64,000 nt of DNA, from assembly GCF_023701485.1 (NCBI RefSeq), contig NZ_JAMQBK010000002.1, positions 62,001 to 126,000 of the forward strand. Direction: 5' to 3'. Below the pieces are notes generated by a model. That model did no database searches and was not told the origin of the DNA. It saw only the letters and a program-made list of their open reading frames with translations. Position numbers and translations under genes: made by a program. Source of the DNA: Aporhodopirellula aestuarii. Lineage in GTDB: Bacteria > Planctomycetota > Planctomycetia > Pirellulales > Pirellulaceae. Below, piece by piece: positions 33,052 through 42,765 of the stretch; within the stretch, counting starts at the first letter, position 1, and each line of letters opens with the position of its first letter.

Positions 33052-34314
33052 ATGCGGTTTCCTAACGTCCACAGCAGATTGCTGATCGGCCCGCTGCTTG
33101 CCGCGGCCTGCGGAATGACGCAGGTTGGTTGCGATGGCCGTCTGTCAAAATTTGGCTCAGACCCGAAACGCGAAGCGACCGAAATTGCCAACGCGCGTCA
33201 AAAGGCCGAATCGCAGGCCCAAGTCGTCGCCCAGGGACAACTCCAACCACTCGGCGGCGTCCTGTCGGTGATGGCACCTCCGGGAGATCGCGTCGCTCGC
33301 GTGGCCGTCTCCGAAGGCGAAACGGTGGCAAAGGGCGACCTGTTGGTAGAGCTCGAAAGCCTGCGAGCTAAAACGATCGAACTCGACGTAGCGGAAATGA
33401 AGCTCGCCGAAGGAAAAGCACGGCTCGAAGCGGAAGAAGCGGCTGCAAACGCCCGCTTGCGAGTCGCTCAGATGAAACTCGAGCAGGCTCAAACTCAGCT
33501 GGAGCAATCACGCGAGAAACTGAGAATCGCTGAGGGACCGGGCGGCAGTCTCGATTTGCTCCGACGGGCCGCGGAATTGGGAGAACGCAAGCTCGATCGC
33601 CTGCGAACGGCATCCGACAACCCCAACATGCAGCGCCTGGTCTCCGAGAATAAACTCGAAGAAGAATCGCTGAAGATCAGCGAAACGCGGGCCCAGTACG
33701 AAGCCGCCCGTGTGGATGCTAGAAACGCCATCGAGACTGCCGAGCTCGCCGTTGAGGCAGCAAAGCAAGACATCGTTGCGGCCGAAAAATCGATCGCTGC
33801 GGCACGCGCCTCGGCATCCCTGGGTTCGCTCGAAAAGCAAATCCAACTGCTCCGTTTGAACATCGAGACCGCCAAATTGATCAGCCCCACGGCTGGCCGG
33901 ATTTTAAAACTCGACACGATGACCGGCCAAGCCACCACCACGATGCCGCTGCTGCATATGGCGGACACCAGCCAAATGGTTTGCATCGCCGAAGTCAACG
34001 TGGCCGACCTACGACGGATCGAAGTAGGACAAACAGCGGAAATCACGAGCCCCGGATTGTCTGACAAACTCACCGGCACTGTGCGGCGAATCAACCAAAT
34101 GATTGCATCCCCGACAATGCCAAGCCCGTTTCCGATGGAGCCCGTCGATCGGCACACCGCCGAGGTTACGATCCAAATTGCACCGAAAGATAACGCCGCG
34201 GCGGCCGAACGAATTCACATGCAGGTTGAGATCACCATTTTTGCTCAACCGATTACCCCGGCGGTTTCCGCTTCGCCGCCAGCGACGACGACCGATGATG
34301 CCACATCCACATGA
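33052..34314 (+). CDS. HlyD/DevB-type membrane fusion protein
   Basis: Periplasmic adaptor of 420 residues linking an inner-membrane exporter to an outer channel. The N-terminus has a lipobox-like LLAAAC, so it may be a lipoprotein. A lipoyl/biotinyl half-motif (APPGDRVARVAVSEGETVAK) is followed by a long alpha-helical hairpin rich in Ala/Glu/Arg (about residues 110-275). The returning half is LISPTAGRILKLDTMTGQ, then beta-barrel segments such as MVCIAEVNVADLRRIEVGQ. The following permease overlaps by four bases. DevB of the cyanobacterial glycolipid exporter is the closest type. Confidence 0.84.
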   Translation: MRFPNVHSRLLIGPLLAAACGMTQVGCDGRLSKFGSDPKREATEIANARQKAESQAQVVAQGQLQPLGGVLSVMAPPGDRVARVAVSEGETVAKGDLLVELESLRAKTIELDVAEMKLAEGKARLEAEEAAANARLRVAQMKLEQAQTQLEQSREKLRIAEGPGGSLDLLRRAAELGERKLDRLRTASDNPNMQRLVSENKLEEESLKISETRAQYEAARVDARNAIETAELAVEAAKQDIVAAEKSIAAARASASLGSLEKQIQLLRLNIETAKLISPTAGRILKLDTMTGQATTTMPLLHMADTSQMVCIAEVNVADLRRIEVGQTAEITSPGLSDKLTGTVRRINQMIASPTMPSPFPMEPVDRHTAEVTIQIAPKDNAAAAERIHMQVEITIFAQPITPAVSASPPATTTDDATST

Positions 34315-35582
34315 GTGCGGGCGTGTCACCGAGACCCTCGAGTGAATCCGGCTCCCAAGCGGCAGAATCTGTCGAGCGCGCGACGCTGAGTTACGGGCGG
34401 TCGCCCCGACGGACGTCGTTGGCTTGGAAGAACCTGACTGACGCTCCGATCCGCACGACGGTCTCACTCAGCGGAATCGGATTCGCGATCCTGCTGATGT
34501 TCATGCAGTTGGGTTTTCTTGGCAGCGTCGGAGATACCGCCACCGTCGTCTTCAATCGCATGGACTGCGATGTCGTCGTACGGTCGCAGGATTACCTGCA
34601 TCTCTACGATCCGTCTTCGTTACCCGGAGACCTGCCGCAATGGCTCGAAGGGCTTCCCGAAGTTCGGCAGGTCGTGCCGTTGGACATCGGCGTGACCCAG
34701 TGGCAAAACCCGCTCGACCACTCATTCCGTGCGATCGCGCTGATGGGGATCGACTTGGATGAACCCGCGTTTGACTTGCCCGAACTCACTCCCGCCACCC
34801 GAGCCCAACTCCGACCCACGGGCGCCGTTTTGATCGACGACGCCAGCACCGATGATTTTGGCCCGAGTGACGGAATCAAGTTTGGCCCTGCAGACATCGG
34901 CAGAACAACCGACGTGGCCGGTAGCCAAGCGACAGTGAAGGGCACGTTCGAAATGGGCACGGGCCTCGCAGCCAATGGTGCGTTATTGTCATCGCGTGAA
35001 ACCTTCGAAGAACTCACGCCCGGCCGACGCGGGAACCGTGTCTCGTTAATTCTCGTGACGCTCGAAGATTCCGAGAATGTCGAGGCCGGACTGAATGCGA
35101 TTAAGCAGCGATTGCGATCTCTTGGTGGTCCCGCGTCGCAGGCCCACGCGATGACGCTCAATGAAGTGATGAAAGCCGAACGTCTCCAATGGTACTTCCA
35201 AACACCGATCGGATTGATCTTTGGAATCGGGGTCGTGTTGGCCGTTGTCGTCGGGGGCGTGATCAGTTACATGGTGTTGGCGTCGGACCTGTCGTCACAC
35301 TTGAGCGAATATGCGACGCTCAAGGCAATCGGTTACAGCAACGGCTATCTCGTCAGAACGCTGCTGACACAGTCCACGCTGTTGGCAATCCTCGCGTTCC
35401 CACCGTCACTGTTGATGGCATACGTGCTGTACTACCTGACGTCGCACTACTCACACATCCCGATCCGGATGACGACGACTTGGATGTTCCTCGTGCTGGG
35501 TCTATCGCTTTTGATGTGCAACGCTGCGGGTGTCTTCGCCCTGCGAAAACTGCTCAAGGCCGAACCCGCGAGCCTGTTCTAA
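34311..35582 (+). CDS. DevC/FtsX-type ABC exporter permease
   Basis: Inner-membrane permease of 423 residues in the FtsX/MacB superfamily. One helix near residues 48-68 (GIGFAILLMFMQLGFLGSVG) is followed by a large periplasmic domain (about 70-290). Three helices close the protein: IGLIFGIGVVLAVVVGGVIS, LLAILAFPPSLLMAYVLYYL and a last one near FLVLGLSLLMC. The order one helix, periplasmic domain, three helices is diagnostic. It overlaps the adaptor gene as ATGA and would use the ATPase encoded divergently. The cargo is unknown; in cyanobacteria the DevBCA system moves glycolipids. Confidence 0.85.
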   Translation: MSAGVSPRPSSESGSQAAESVERATLSYGRSPRRTSLAWKNLTDAPIRTTVSLSGIGFAILLMFMQLGFLGSVGDTATVVFNRMDCDVVVRSQDYLHLYDPSSLPGDLPQWLEGLPEVRQVVPLDIGVTQWQNPLDHSFRAIALMGIDLDEPAFDLPELTPATRAQLRPTGAVLIDDASTDDFGPSDGIKFGPADIGRTTDVAGSQATVKGTFEMGTGLAANGALLSSRETFEELTPGRRGNRVSLILVTLEDSENVEAGLNAIKQRLRSLGGPASQAHAMTLNEVMKAERLQWYFQTPIGLIFGIGVVLAVVVGGVISYMVLASDLSSHLSEYATLKAIGYSNGYLVRTLLTQSTLLAILAFPPSLLMAYVLYYLTSHYSHIPIRMTTTWMFLVLGLSLLMCNAAGVFALRKLLKAEPASLF

Positions 35583-35589
35583 ACACAAG

Positions 35590-35657
35590 ACGCCGTCGCG
35601 GCCAAACCCAGGACGGCGTTAAAAAAACGGCCGCTTCGTTTTCACGAATCGGCCGTT
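35590..35657 (-). terminator. Two hairpins with T-run, terminator of the DUF1501 unit
   Basis: A stem AACGGCCG/CGGCCGTT with TTCGT/ACGAA inside (35626-35657) is followed on the minus strand by seven T, a strong rho-independent terminator for the leftward genes. A second stem ACGCCGTC/GACGGCGT (35590-35619) adjoins it. The rightward permease gene ends eight bases earlier. Confidence 0.8.
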
Positions 35658-35693
35658 GCAAGAGAGCGATTTGTCGGGCGTGAGCCGAGTTGC

Positions 35694-37013
35694 TTACGCG
35701 AACAAACGGTCGATCACCGTACCGTTGCGAACCAGAGTGATCGGCCGTCCGGTATCCGAGTTGAACTCTTTCGTCGGATCGATGCCAAGGTTGTGATAGA
35801 AACTCGCCGCGACGTCATCCGGCGTGATCGCATCGTGTCGCGGCGCCGATGCCGTGTCGTCGCTTTCACCGATCACTTGGCCACCACGGACGTCACCACC
35901 AGCCATCAGCATGAACATGCAGCGAGGATAGTGATCCCGGCCACCTTCTTCACTGCGGGTGTTGATTTTAGGCGTCCGTCCGAATTCGCCTGTTACCATC
36001 ACGGCTGTCGATTCGAGCAGACCGCGTTGTTCGAGTCCGTTCAACAAGCCACTCAAACCATAGTCGAGTTTCGGTAGCAGATCCGTTTTGAGTTTCGTGA
36101 AGTTATCCTGGTGCGTATCCCAACCACCAAGCTGCAAGGACACAAAGTTGACTCCTGACTCAACCAGCCGCAAGCTCAGCAAACAACTCTGACCGAAGGC
36201 TTCTTCGCCGAACTGTTTGCGGAAACTCTCAGGTTCTTTACTGATGTCGAATGCCTTGCGCGCCCGTGGCGACGTAATCATCGCATACGCTTGTTCGCCG
36301 AAACGCGACAAGCCTTGCAGCAATTGATCGTTCGATTCCAATTCGGCAAACCGCCGATCGAGGCCTTTGAGCAGTTCCTGTCGGCGTGAGACTTCATCGA
36401 CCGTCAGATCGCCAGGAAGCGAAATACCGCGTACCGAAAACGGCCTACCGAACTGCGGAGCCGCCTTGGTTTCGAGCGCCGCGTTCTCCAATCCGAGGAA
36501 CCCGGGACCGTGACCGGCCCGCGGAATCGCGACGTGTGGTGGGATGTTGACGTCGCATTCCCGCTCCGCAGAGACGACCGAACCGAAGCTGGGAAACTGC
36601 AGTGCGGGGATCGGACGACTACCCGAGTTCACGTATTCACGGCCGAGTTGGTGAGCGGCCAGGGTATGGGATACGCCACGGAGGATGGCAAATTTATCGG
36701 CAACTCCGGCCAGCCGCGGCAGGTGCTCAGAAATCTGGACTCCAGGCACGTTGGTATCGATGGGGCGGAACGCGCCCCGAACCGCATCCGGTGCATCCGG
36801 CTTCAGATCGAACGTGTCCATGTGCGAGGGGCCACCGACGAGCTCGATGAAAATAGCCCGTTTGACACGCGTCGGATTGATCTCACCGGCCTCGGCCATC
36901 TGCAACCAATTCGGCAACGAGAGCCCACCGATTCCGACTGCGCCGGTACCGAGCAAACCCATTCGAATAACATCTCGGCGACGAACGCCATCACAAGTCT
37001 TATGTAACCGCAT
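35694..37013 (-). CDS. DUF1501 family protein, Tat-exported
   Basis: Member of a sulfatase-like (alkaline-phosphatase fold) family expanded in planctomycetes; substrate unknown. The N-terminus has a twin-arginine signal, RRRDVIRMGLLGTGAVGIGG, so it is exported folded. Family motifs include IFIELVGGPSHMDTFDLKP, ILRGVSHTLAAHQLGREYVN, VSLQLGGWDTHQDNF and VMVTGEFGRTPKINTRSEEG, the last two with His/Asp residues that could bind metals. It sits 30 bases downstream of the DUF1549/1553 gene, the standard planctomycete pairing; the two are probably one operon ended by the terminator at 35590-35657. Confidence 0.9.
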   Translation of the reverse strand: MRLHKTCDGVRRRDVIRMGLLGTGAVGIGGLSLPNWLQMAEAGEINPTRVKRAIFIELVGGPSHMDTFDLKPDAPDAVRGAFRPIDTNVPGVQISEHLPRLAGVADKFAILRGVSHTLAAHQLGREYVNSGSRPIPALQFPSFGSVVSAERECDVNIPPHVAIPRAGHGPGFLGLENAALETKAAPQFGRPFSVRGISLPGDLTVDEVSRRQELLKGLDRRFAELESNDQLLQGLSRFGEQAYAMITSPRARKAFDISKEPESFRKQFGEEAFGQSCLLSLRLVESGVNFVSLQLGGWDTHQDNFTKLKTDLLPKLDYGLSGLLNGLEQRGLLESTAVMVTGEFGRTPKINTRSEEGGRDHYPRCMFMLMAGGDVRGGQVIGESDDTASAPRHDAITPDDVAASFYHNLGIDPTKEFNSDTGRPITLVRNGTVIDRLFA

Positions 37014-37043
37014 GATTCATTTGGTGGCTAGAAGGAAGGGAAA

Positions 37044-39887
37044 TTAGTGCGTGATGATGAACTCTTTTGTGTTCACCAATGCCCACATCACGGAGGACAA
37101 ACCATCGGCGACAGATTCGGAGTCGTTGATATACTGCATCGCGATCGCGAGTTCTTCTTGATCAGGCGTACGCGAGAGAGCCCGCAAGTACGCATCTTCA
37201 ATGACGGACTCCAACGAGTCAGAAACGCGTCGTGTCGCCGCCTCGTCCCTCGACACCGATTGCCATGAATCGGGATCAGCCAGCAATTCTCGCAAGCTCG
37301 GGGTTTCAAATCCGAATTGCTTCAATCGCTTCTTGAGATCGACGTAGTTTTTCTCGAGACTGGGTCGCTGCGACTCGCGTCTGTTTTCATTGAGTGCAAG
37401 ATAACGCTTGACCCGGGCGATCGTTTGCAGGCGAGCCTGATCGGCTTTGCGTGCAATCTGATCTTTGATCGGATTATCTTTCGCTGCCGGCCCCGCTTCT
37501 CCCAGGCTGGCACACGCCTGAGCGACCCAGCCATTCTTCGAAGCGAGCTGTTGATACATCTCAATGTCATTGCGGAGATAGATCGACTGCAACAAACTCG
37601 GCGAGTCGCTGCGATCGCAATCACAGTTACTTTCTCGTTCCGATTGGCCGAACACTTGCAACGCAAAATTGCGTTGGTTGCGGCCTTGATTGATATCCGC
37701 GGCGATCGCCATGTCCGACATTGTCGATCGCATCTTTTGTGATTGAACCGTTGATTGAGTCGCCAACAACACGGCATCGTGAATCACTTCGGCGGGCAAA
37801 CGTCGCGGGACGTGTCGGCTAAAGTTGAGTCGATCGCGGGCATTGCTCGCATTCGTCAGCGTGCTGCGTTGGTACGCATGGCTCGTCACGATTTCGCGGT
37901 GCAACCATCGCAAATCGAATCCGCTATCACGAAAACCTGTCGACAAGTATTCGAGTAACGGTTGGTTACTCGCCGGGTTGGCCAGATTCATATCGTCGGT
38001 GGGATTGATGATCCCGACGCCGAAGTAGTTCGACCAGACGCGGTTCACGATCGCGGGAGCAAAATACGGATTGTCAGCGTCACGCATCCATCGCATCAAT
38101 TCCGATCGCGGATCTTTGTCGAGCTTGACCGGTTCCGCCTGTCCGAGCACAAATCCTTCCGGGACCTTGATGGTCGCCGTCATGCCCTTCTTGCTCTTCT
38201 TTTGCTTGGCAAGCCGTTGGCGTGCGGAAGCGGTTTGATCCACGTAAGTCAGCTCAGGAAACGGAACAACCTGTCCATTCTGGGCTGCACGATAAACGAG
38301 TTTCCGAAGTTCACCGTTGTTAAGTTTTTTACCGTCAGTGATCGACTCCAGTAGTTCTTTGCGGATCTGATTGGAGTCCTTGGAGACCGCATTGGCACGA
38401 GCGTTGATGTTTTGAAAGATCTTGGCGAACTGATCGAAATCATCCTTGGACCATTGATCGAACGGGTGTTTGTGACACTGAGCACACTCGATTCGGATAC
38501 CCAAGAACGCGTACGCGAATCCGATCGCCCGTTCTTCTGGCTTCTGGAAATTACGACGTGCCCAGAACAACGGCATCCCGTCGCGAGCGGCGAAAATCTC
38601 TTCATTGCCAGGCATGCACGCCTGGGTCATCTCCTTGCAATATTCACGATAGTCTTCGCCTTCCTGACGGCTCTGGGCGTTCACGATGCCTTCGACGATC
38701 TCGTCGTATGGCACGTTATCATCGAGCCGCACACGAAGCCATTCGTACCACAAACGGCTTGCCGCACCACGCATCGGATAAACGTTATTGAGCTGCGCGT
38801 CGCTGTTACCCGTCCAGTCCGAAATGCGGGTTGCCCACCAGGCGGCGTAGCCTGGGGCATCGAGCAGGTCTTCGATCAGCTGGTTGCGTTTGTTCGGGTC
38901 ATCACTGACGAGAAAACGGCGGACTTCTTCGGCCGCCGGCAGCGTGCCGGTAATGTCCAAACTCGCTCGACGAATGAACTCGGAATCGTTACACAAGGGC
39001 GATGGAATGATGCCGAGTTTGGCATGTTTGATCGCAATGAGTTGATCGACGGGGTGCTCCGAACGCGGGGGAACATCGATCGACGACTCGACTTGGACAC
39101 GACGCGTCACGGCGATGGGTACAACCGCTCTGTCGTACGAGACCACCACATGCGTGTCGCCTGACAGTCCGCTATGCACAAGACCGTTTTCATTAATCGC
39201 CGCAACAGCATCGTCGTTGCTGGAAAAGCGACACAATTCGGTAACGTCTTCAACAGTCCCGTCGGCCCAGTGGGCGATGGCAGTCAACTGCAACTCTTCT
39301 TCGTCCGTATCGAACTGAATCTCAGCGGGTTGGATCTCCAAACGGTCGAGCGTCTGAATCGAAGCGTTTGCAACGGCCCCTGATTCGATCCAACGATACA
39401 AGGTGTTGAACTGCCAACTGCCTTCGTCGAGCCGCTTGCCGCCTTCGTGCATGTCAGCATCGATCGGCTTGGCGAGGATTAAACTCTCTGTGATATCGTC
39501 GACGTCGACCCGGCCTGAGTTTTCGTCCAACAATGCGGCATGGTCGGCCTTGAAGTCGTACCCAAATAATGAGAGCTGAAAACCACCTCGGCCCTGAAAC
39601 GATCCGTGACAGGACCGGCCGTTACACCCGAGTCGGCCCAGCAACGGCATGACGTGCTTTTGAAAATCGGGGACTTCCTTGGTTTCCGCATCAGAGAACC
39701 GCACCGACATGGATTCACTGACCGAAGCGAGCTGACTCTGGTCACCGGATCGTTTGGCCGATTCGCGAGAATTCGCGGGACCGGGTTCGGCCGACGCCAT
39801 TCCGGCGATCATGACCGCGAAACAGATAGAAGCGAGGGCAATCCATTGGGGCGTATTCGACTGCGCAGGTCTCATCGCAATACTCAC
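37044..39887 (-). CDS. PSCyt1/DUF1549-DUF1553 cytochrome-like protein
   Basis: Large secreted protein of 947 residues, hallmark of planctomycetes. A signal peptide (PQWIALASICFAVMIAGMAS, ending near ASA) is followed by a cytochrome-c-like PSCyt1 module with LGCNGRSCHGSFQGRGGF, then an Ig-like domain (about 165-270). DUF1549 follows (about 275-520), with a CxxCH motif in ECAQCHKHPFDQW. DUF1553 fills the C-terminal third (about 590-930). The two Cys/His motifs suggest heme binding, unproven here. Such proteins accompany DUF1501 partners and are suspected to act on polysaccharides or sulfated glycans. It lies upstream of DUF1501 in the same operon. Confidence 0.9.
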   Translation of the reverse strand: MSIAMRPAQSNTPQWIALASICFAVMIAGMASAEPGPANSRESAKRSGDQSQLASVSESMSVRFSDAETKEVPDFQKHVMPLLGRLGCNGRSCHGSFQGRGGFQLSLFGYDFKADHAALLDENSGRVDVDDITESLILAKPIDADMHEGGKRLDEGSWQFNTLYRWIESGAVANASIQTLDRLEIQPAEIQFDTDEEELQLTAIAHWADGTVEDVTELCRFSSNDDAVAAINENGLVHSGLSGDTHVVVSYDRAVVPIAVTRRVQVESSIDVPPRSEHPVDQLIAIKHAKLGIIPSPLCNDSEFIRRASLDITGTLPAAEEVRRFLVSDDPNKRNQLIEDLLDAPGYAAWWATRISDWTGNSDAQLNNVYPMRGAASRLWYEWLRVRLDDNVPYDEIVEGIVNAQSRQEGEDYREYCKEMTQACMPGNEEIFAARDGMPLFWARRNFQKPEERAIGFAYAFLGIRIECAQCHKHPFDQWSKDDFDQFAKIFQNINARANAVSKDSNQIRKELLESITDGKKLNNGELRKLVYRAAQNGQVVPFPELTYVDQTASARQRLAKQKKSKKGMTATIKVPEGFVLGQAEPVKLDKDPRSELMRWMRDADNPYFAPAIVNRVWSNYFGVGIINPTDDMNLANPASNQPLLEYLSTGFRDSGFDLRWLHREIVTSHAYQRSTLTNASNARDRLNFSRHVPRRLPAEVIHDAVLLATQSTVQSQKMRSTMSDMAIAADINQGRNQRNFALQVFGQSERESNCDCDRSDSPSLLQSIYLRNDIEMYQQLASKNGWVAQACASLGEAGPAAKDNPIKDQIARKADQARLQTIARVKRYLALNENRRESQRPSLEKNYVDLKKRLKQFGFETPSLRELLADPDSWQSVSRDEAATRRVSDSLESVIEDAYLRALSRTPDQEELAIAMQYINDSESVADGLSSVMWALVNTKEFIITH

Positions 39888-40214
39888 TAAATCACAGGTA
39901 GGAGAGCAACCGGAAGTGATCTTTGCATGACAAAGAACACAACGGACTCAAACAATATGGGGCGGGATAGAAAGGTGATATCGGGGGATTAAACACCTTC
40001 ACGGACCGTTTATACCCGATCGTCCCCCAAAATTACAGAAAAGTTTTGTTTTTCCCGCCTTCACTCCTAAGAAAATGATGCGTCCGGAGGAAAGGGGGCG
40101 TTTCTCGGCAGTGTTCGCCCTTTCCCGCGTGACTCACAACAGCCACGTTACGCTCAAATTGAAGAGCCCGCGGTTCCCGCCTCTGACCGCAAAAAATGCA
40201 CTCCGCCGATAAGG
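39888..40214. other. Intergenic region
   Basis: About 330 bases upstream of the DUF1549/1553 gene and downstream of the SDR. It must hold the leftward operon's promoter; I could not define it. A weak stem (CGGGGGAT near 39982 and ATCGTCCCCC near 40018) may be part of the end of the SDR transcript or an operator. No gene is evident. Confidence 0.5.
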
Positions 40215-41090
40215 TTATTTCGGCTTGCCTGCCGTTCGAGCCAGCACCGCGTTAACCAACGGGGGCGTCAGACGATCGGAGTAGACGAGAGCTTTGCCGC
40301 CGAGGCTTAAGATCACCTCGGCACGACACGCCACGATGGCGGCGAGTGTGGCACGGGCGACCCGGCTGGCCGGCCAACTCCCGACGCTGTTCGATTTTTG
40401 CCCGGGTTCGGTGCCAACGAGAGACTCAAAAAACTCGCTCCGGGTGGTGCTCGGGCTCACCAAAACCACCGCGATCCCTTCTGAGACGAGTTCCGCGCGG
40501 AGCGAATCACTCCATCCGTGCAGTGCAAACTTGCTGGCACAGTACTCGCTTTTATCTGGCACGGCGCGGTGCCCGAGTACGCTGCCGATATTACAAATCA
40601 CAGGCGTGCAATGCGTGACGGCGGTATCGGCGGCGGCACGGCGGAGCATCGGCATGGCCCCGCGGGTCCACTGCACGGGTGCGTGAAAATTGACTTCCAT
40701 GATCTGCCGCATGCGATCAGGATCAGCGTCCATGAAGCGGCCGATGCCTCCCACGCCCGCGTTGTTAACCAACAGATTCAACTTTCCATCGGCGAGCTGG
40801 TCGACTAGTTCGAGGGCTTCCTCTCGCACGGACATGTCGGTCACGTCGCCCACGACCGGAATGACAGCGGCGTTGGACGCGTTTTGCCGCGTCTGTGAGA
40901 CCAACTCATCGAGTCGCTCTTTCCGCCTGGCGACGGCGATCACCCGACAACCTTTGCTGACGAGCAAGAAGGTGAGTTCACGACCAATTCCGCTGCTCGC
41001 CCCCGTCACGATGGCGAGACTGCCCTCGGGCCGCCAACGCGACCTTCGTTGATTCCAGGGTTTCTTCTCCGGTTTTGTCGGCGTGGCCAT
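40215..41090 (-). CDS. Short-chain dehydrogenase/reductase
   Basis: Classical SDR of 291 residues with cofactor motif VTGASSGIGREL, NNAG (LLVNNAGVGG) and catalytic Ser in CNIGSVLG with YCASK. The N-terminus has an extra basic stretch, KPEKKPWNQRRSRWR, of unknown role. The C-terminal part (ARATLAAIVACRAEVILSLG, then hydrophobic residues) resembles SDRs that associate with membranes, such as DltE or YqjQ-like oxidoreductases. The substrate is unknown. It follows hflX by five bases on the same strand, so it is co-transcribed with it. Confidence 0.83.
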   Translation of the reverse strand: MATPTKPEKKPWNQRRSRWRPEGSLAIVTGASSGIGRELTFLLVSKGCRVIAVARRKERLDELVSQTRQNASNAAVIPVVGDVTDMSVREEALELVDQLADGKLNLLVNNAGVGGIGRFMDADPDRMRQIMEVNFHAPVQWTRGAMPMLRRAAADTAVTHCTPVICNIGSVLGHRAVPDKSEYCASKFALHGWSDSLRAELVSEGIAVVLVSPSTTRSEFFESLVGTEPGQKSNSVGSWPASRVARATLAAIVACRAEVILSLGGKALVYSDRLTPPLVNAVLARTAGKPK

Positions 41091-41095
41091 TGCCG

Positions 41096-42493
41096 CTACG
41101 CCACTTCACTCGATGGTGTGTCGCTGACTTCCACGCTCGCCACACCTCCGTTGTCCGGAGTCTCATCCGCATCCGCCATCTCGCCGGTGAGTTTCAGTTC
41201 GGTCGGCGTGATCCGAATCGCCGAACGGTTGACCTCGCCCATCGCTGCGGCGGGCATCCGGACTCGAACGGTGACGTGTGAATCGTGAAATTCCCGCGAC
41301 TCAACTTTGCCTTTGGCGGACAGATACGCGAGCAATTTTCCATCGTGATGGGCGACATCGATTTCCACATCGAGAAATTCACGCGATAGGGCCTCTCCCA
41401 CCGCTTCACAGAGCGGAGCCAACCCCTTGCCCGTTTTGGCGCTGACCGGAATGGCATGTGGATAGCGATCGAGCACACGGTTGAGCACACGGGGGCTGTT
41501 GATCGAATCAATCTTGTTGAGGATCAGCAACGTGTCCTTGGCTTGGATCCCGAGTTCTTCGAGCACTTGATAGACCGCCGTGATCTGCTCGAACACGTTC
41601 GGGCTGCTGGCATCGGCGACGTGCATCAACAAATTCGCCTGACGGGTTTCTTCAAGCGTGGATTTAAAACTCGCGACTAACGAGTGCGGCAGGTCGCGAA
41701 TGAAACCGACCGTATCACTCAACAATACGTGTCCCCTATTGGGAAGATGCCAACGTCGCGTACGGGTCTCAAGAGTCGCAAACAATTTGTCTTGAGCGAG
41801 CACGTTGGCCTCGGTCAACGCATTCATCAACGTGCTTTTACCCGCGTTGGTGTAACCGACCAACGAAATCGTGGGCATTTCATTTCGCCCCGCAACTTCG
41901 CGCTCACGGCGTGACTCAACCTTACTGAGCTCCGTCTTTAAGTCGTGGATTCGCTTCTGCGCCAACCGCCGGTCGACCTCGAGCTGCTTTTCCCCCGGTC
42001 CGCGCATTCCAACGCCCATCGATTGACGCGAAAGGTGAGTCCACATGCGTTTAAGACGCGGCAAAGAATATTCGAGTTGAGCGAGCTCAACAGCCAGCCT
42101 TGATTCGTGCGTCCGCGCACCGGCCGCAAAAATATCCAGGATCAACTCGGTGCGGTCGATCACTTTGGCGTTGGTCGCTTTCTCGAGATTGCGAACTTGC
42201 GCCGGCGACAGGTCGTTATCGAAAAAGATCACGTGGGCTTCATGCCGCTCGACCATCAGCCGAAGCTCTTCCACTTTCCCTTTACCGAAGTAAGTCGCGT
42301 GATTGGGCGTCCCCATTTTCTGCGTCAACTCATCGACGACTTCGGTACCTGCGGTAGTCGCCAAACCGTGAAGTTCTTCCAGTGGATCGTCCTCGACGAC
42401 CGAACCGGGCAGAATAAGACGCGCCAAAATGCTGCGTTCCGGACCCTCGTCGACGAGGGAAAACATGTCCGAAGATTTGTGTTGATGAGACAC
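41096..42493 (-). CDS. hflX: GTPase HflX
   Basis: Ribosome-associated GTPase that splits stalled 70S ribosomes after stress. The N-terminal HflX domain (about residues 15-190) contains GTPNHATYFGKGKVEEL-like sequence and VIFFDNDLSPAQVRNLEK, both family signatures. GPGEKQLEVDRR precedes the G domain, which has G1 GYTNAGKSTLMNAL, G3 DTVGFIRDLPHSLV and G4 LNKID. The 465 residues include a C-terminal extension of about 45 residues that is Asp/Glu/Thr-rich. It is first of a two-gene leftward unit with the SDR. Confidence 0.92.
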   Translation of the reverse strand: MSHQHKSSDMFSLVDEGPERSILARLILPGSVVEDDPLEELHGLATTAGTEVVDELTQKMGTPNHATYFGKGKVEELRLMVERHEAHVIFFDNDLSPAQVRNLEKATNAKVIDRTELILDIFAAGARTHESRLAVELAQLEYSLPRLKRMWTHLSRQSMGVGMRGPGEKQLEVDRRLAQKRIHDLKTELSKVESRREREVAGRNEMPTISLVGYTNAGKSTLMNALTEANVLAQDKLFATLETRTRRWHLPNRGHVLLSDTVGFIRDLPHSLVASFKSTLEETRQANLLMHVADASSPNVFEQITAVYQVLEELGIQAKDTLLILNKIDSINSPRVLNRVLDRYPHAIPVSAKTGKGLAPLCEAVGEALSREFLDVEIDVAHHDGKLLAYLSAKGKVESREFHDSHVTVRVRMPAAAMGEVNRSAIRITPTELKLTGEMADADETPDNGGVASVEVSDTPSSEVA

Positions 42494-42765
42494 GAGGTGG
42501 ATTGGGACTCCAGGCGAGAGGGCAGGTTTTTAAGAAAAAGAAACCGTTTGAAAAAGTGAGATCAAAACTCTATGGGAACAGAGCGTTGAAAGATACCGCG
42601 AGCCCGTGAGGACCGAGCGGAAATGAAATGACGATGTGGATTTCTCCGGAAATCCTCAGGGTAAGGGATTCTGGCGAATTCCCATGCCCAATCGGACAGT
42701 CATTTTCCGCTCGCTCCTAAGTTAACATTTTAGTCGATCAACGGACATTCTGCCCCCGGAAAGGT

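Noticed and set aside
42718-42732. GTTAACA near the end of uvrC as a third copy of the agar-locus motif
   Set aside because: Only seven bases match and the location, downstream of uvrC, has no link to sugar genes; probably chance.
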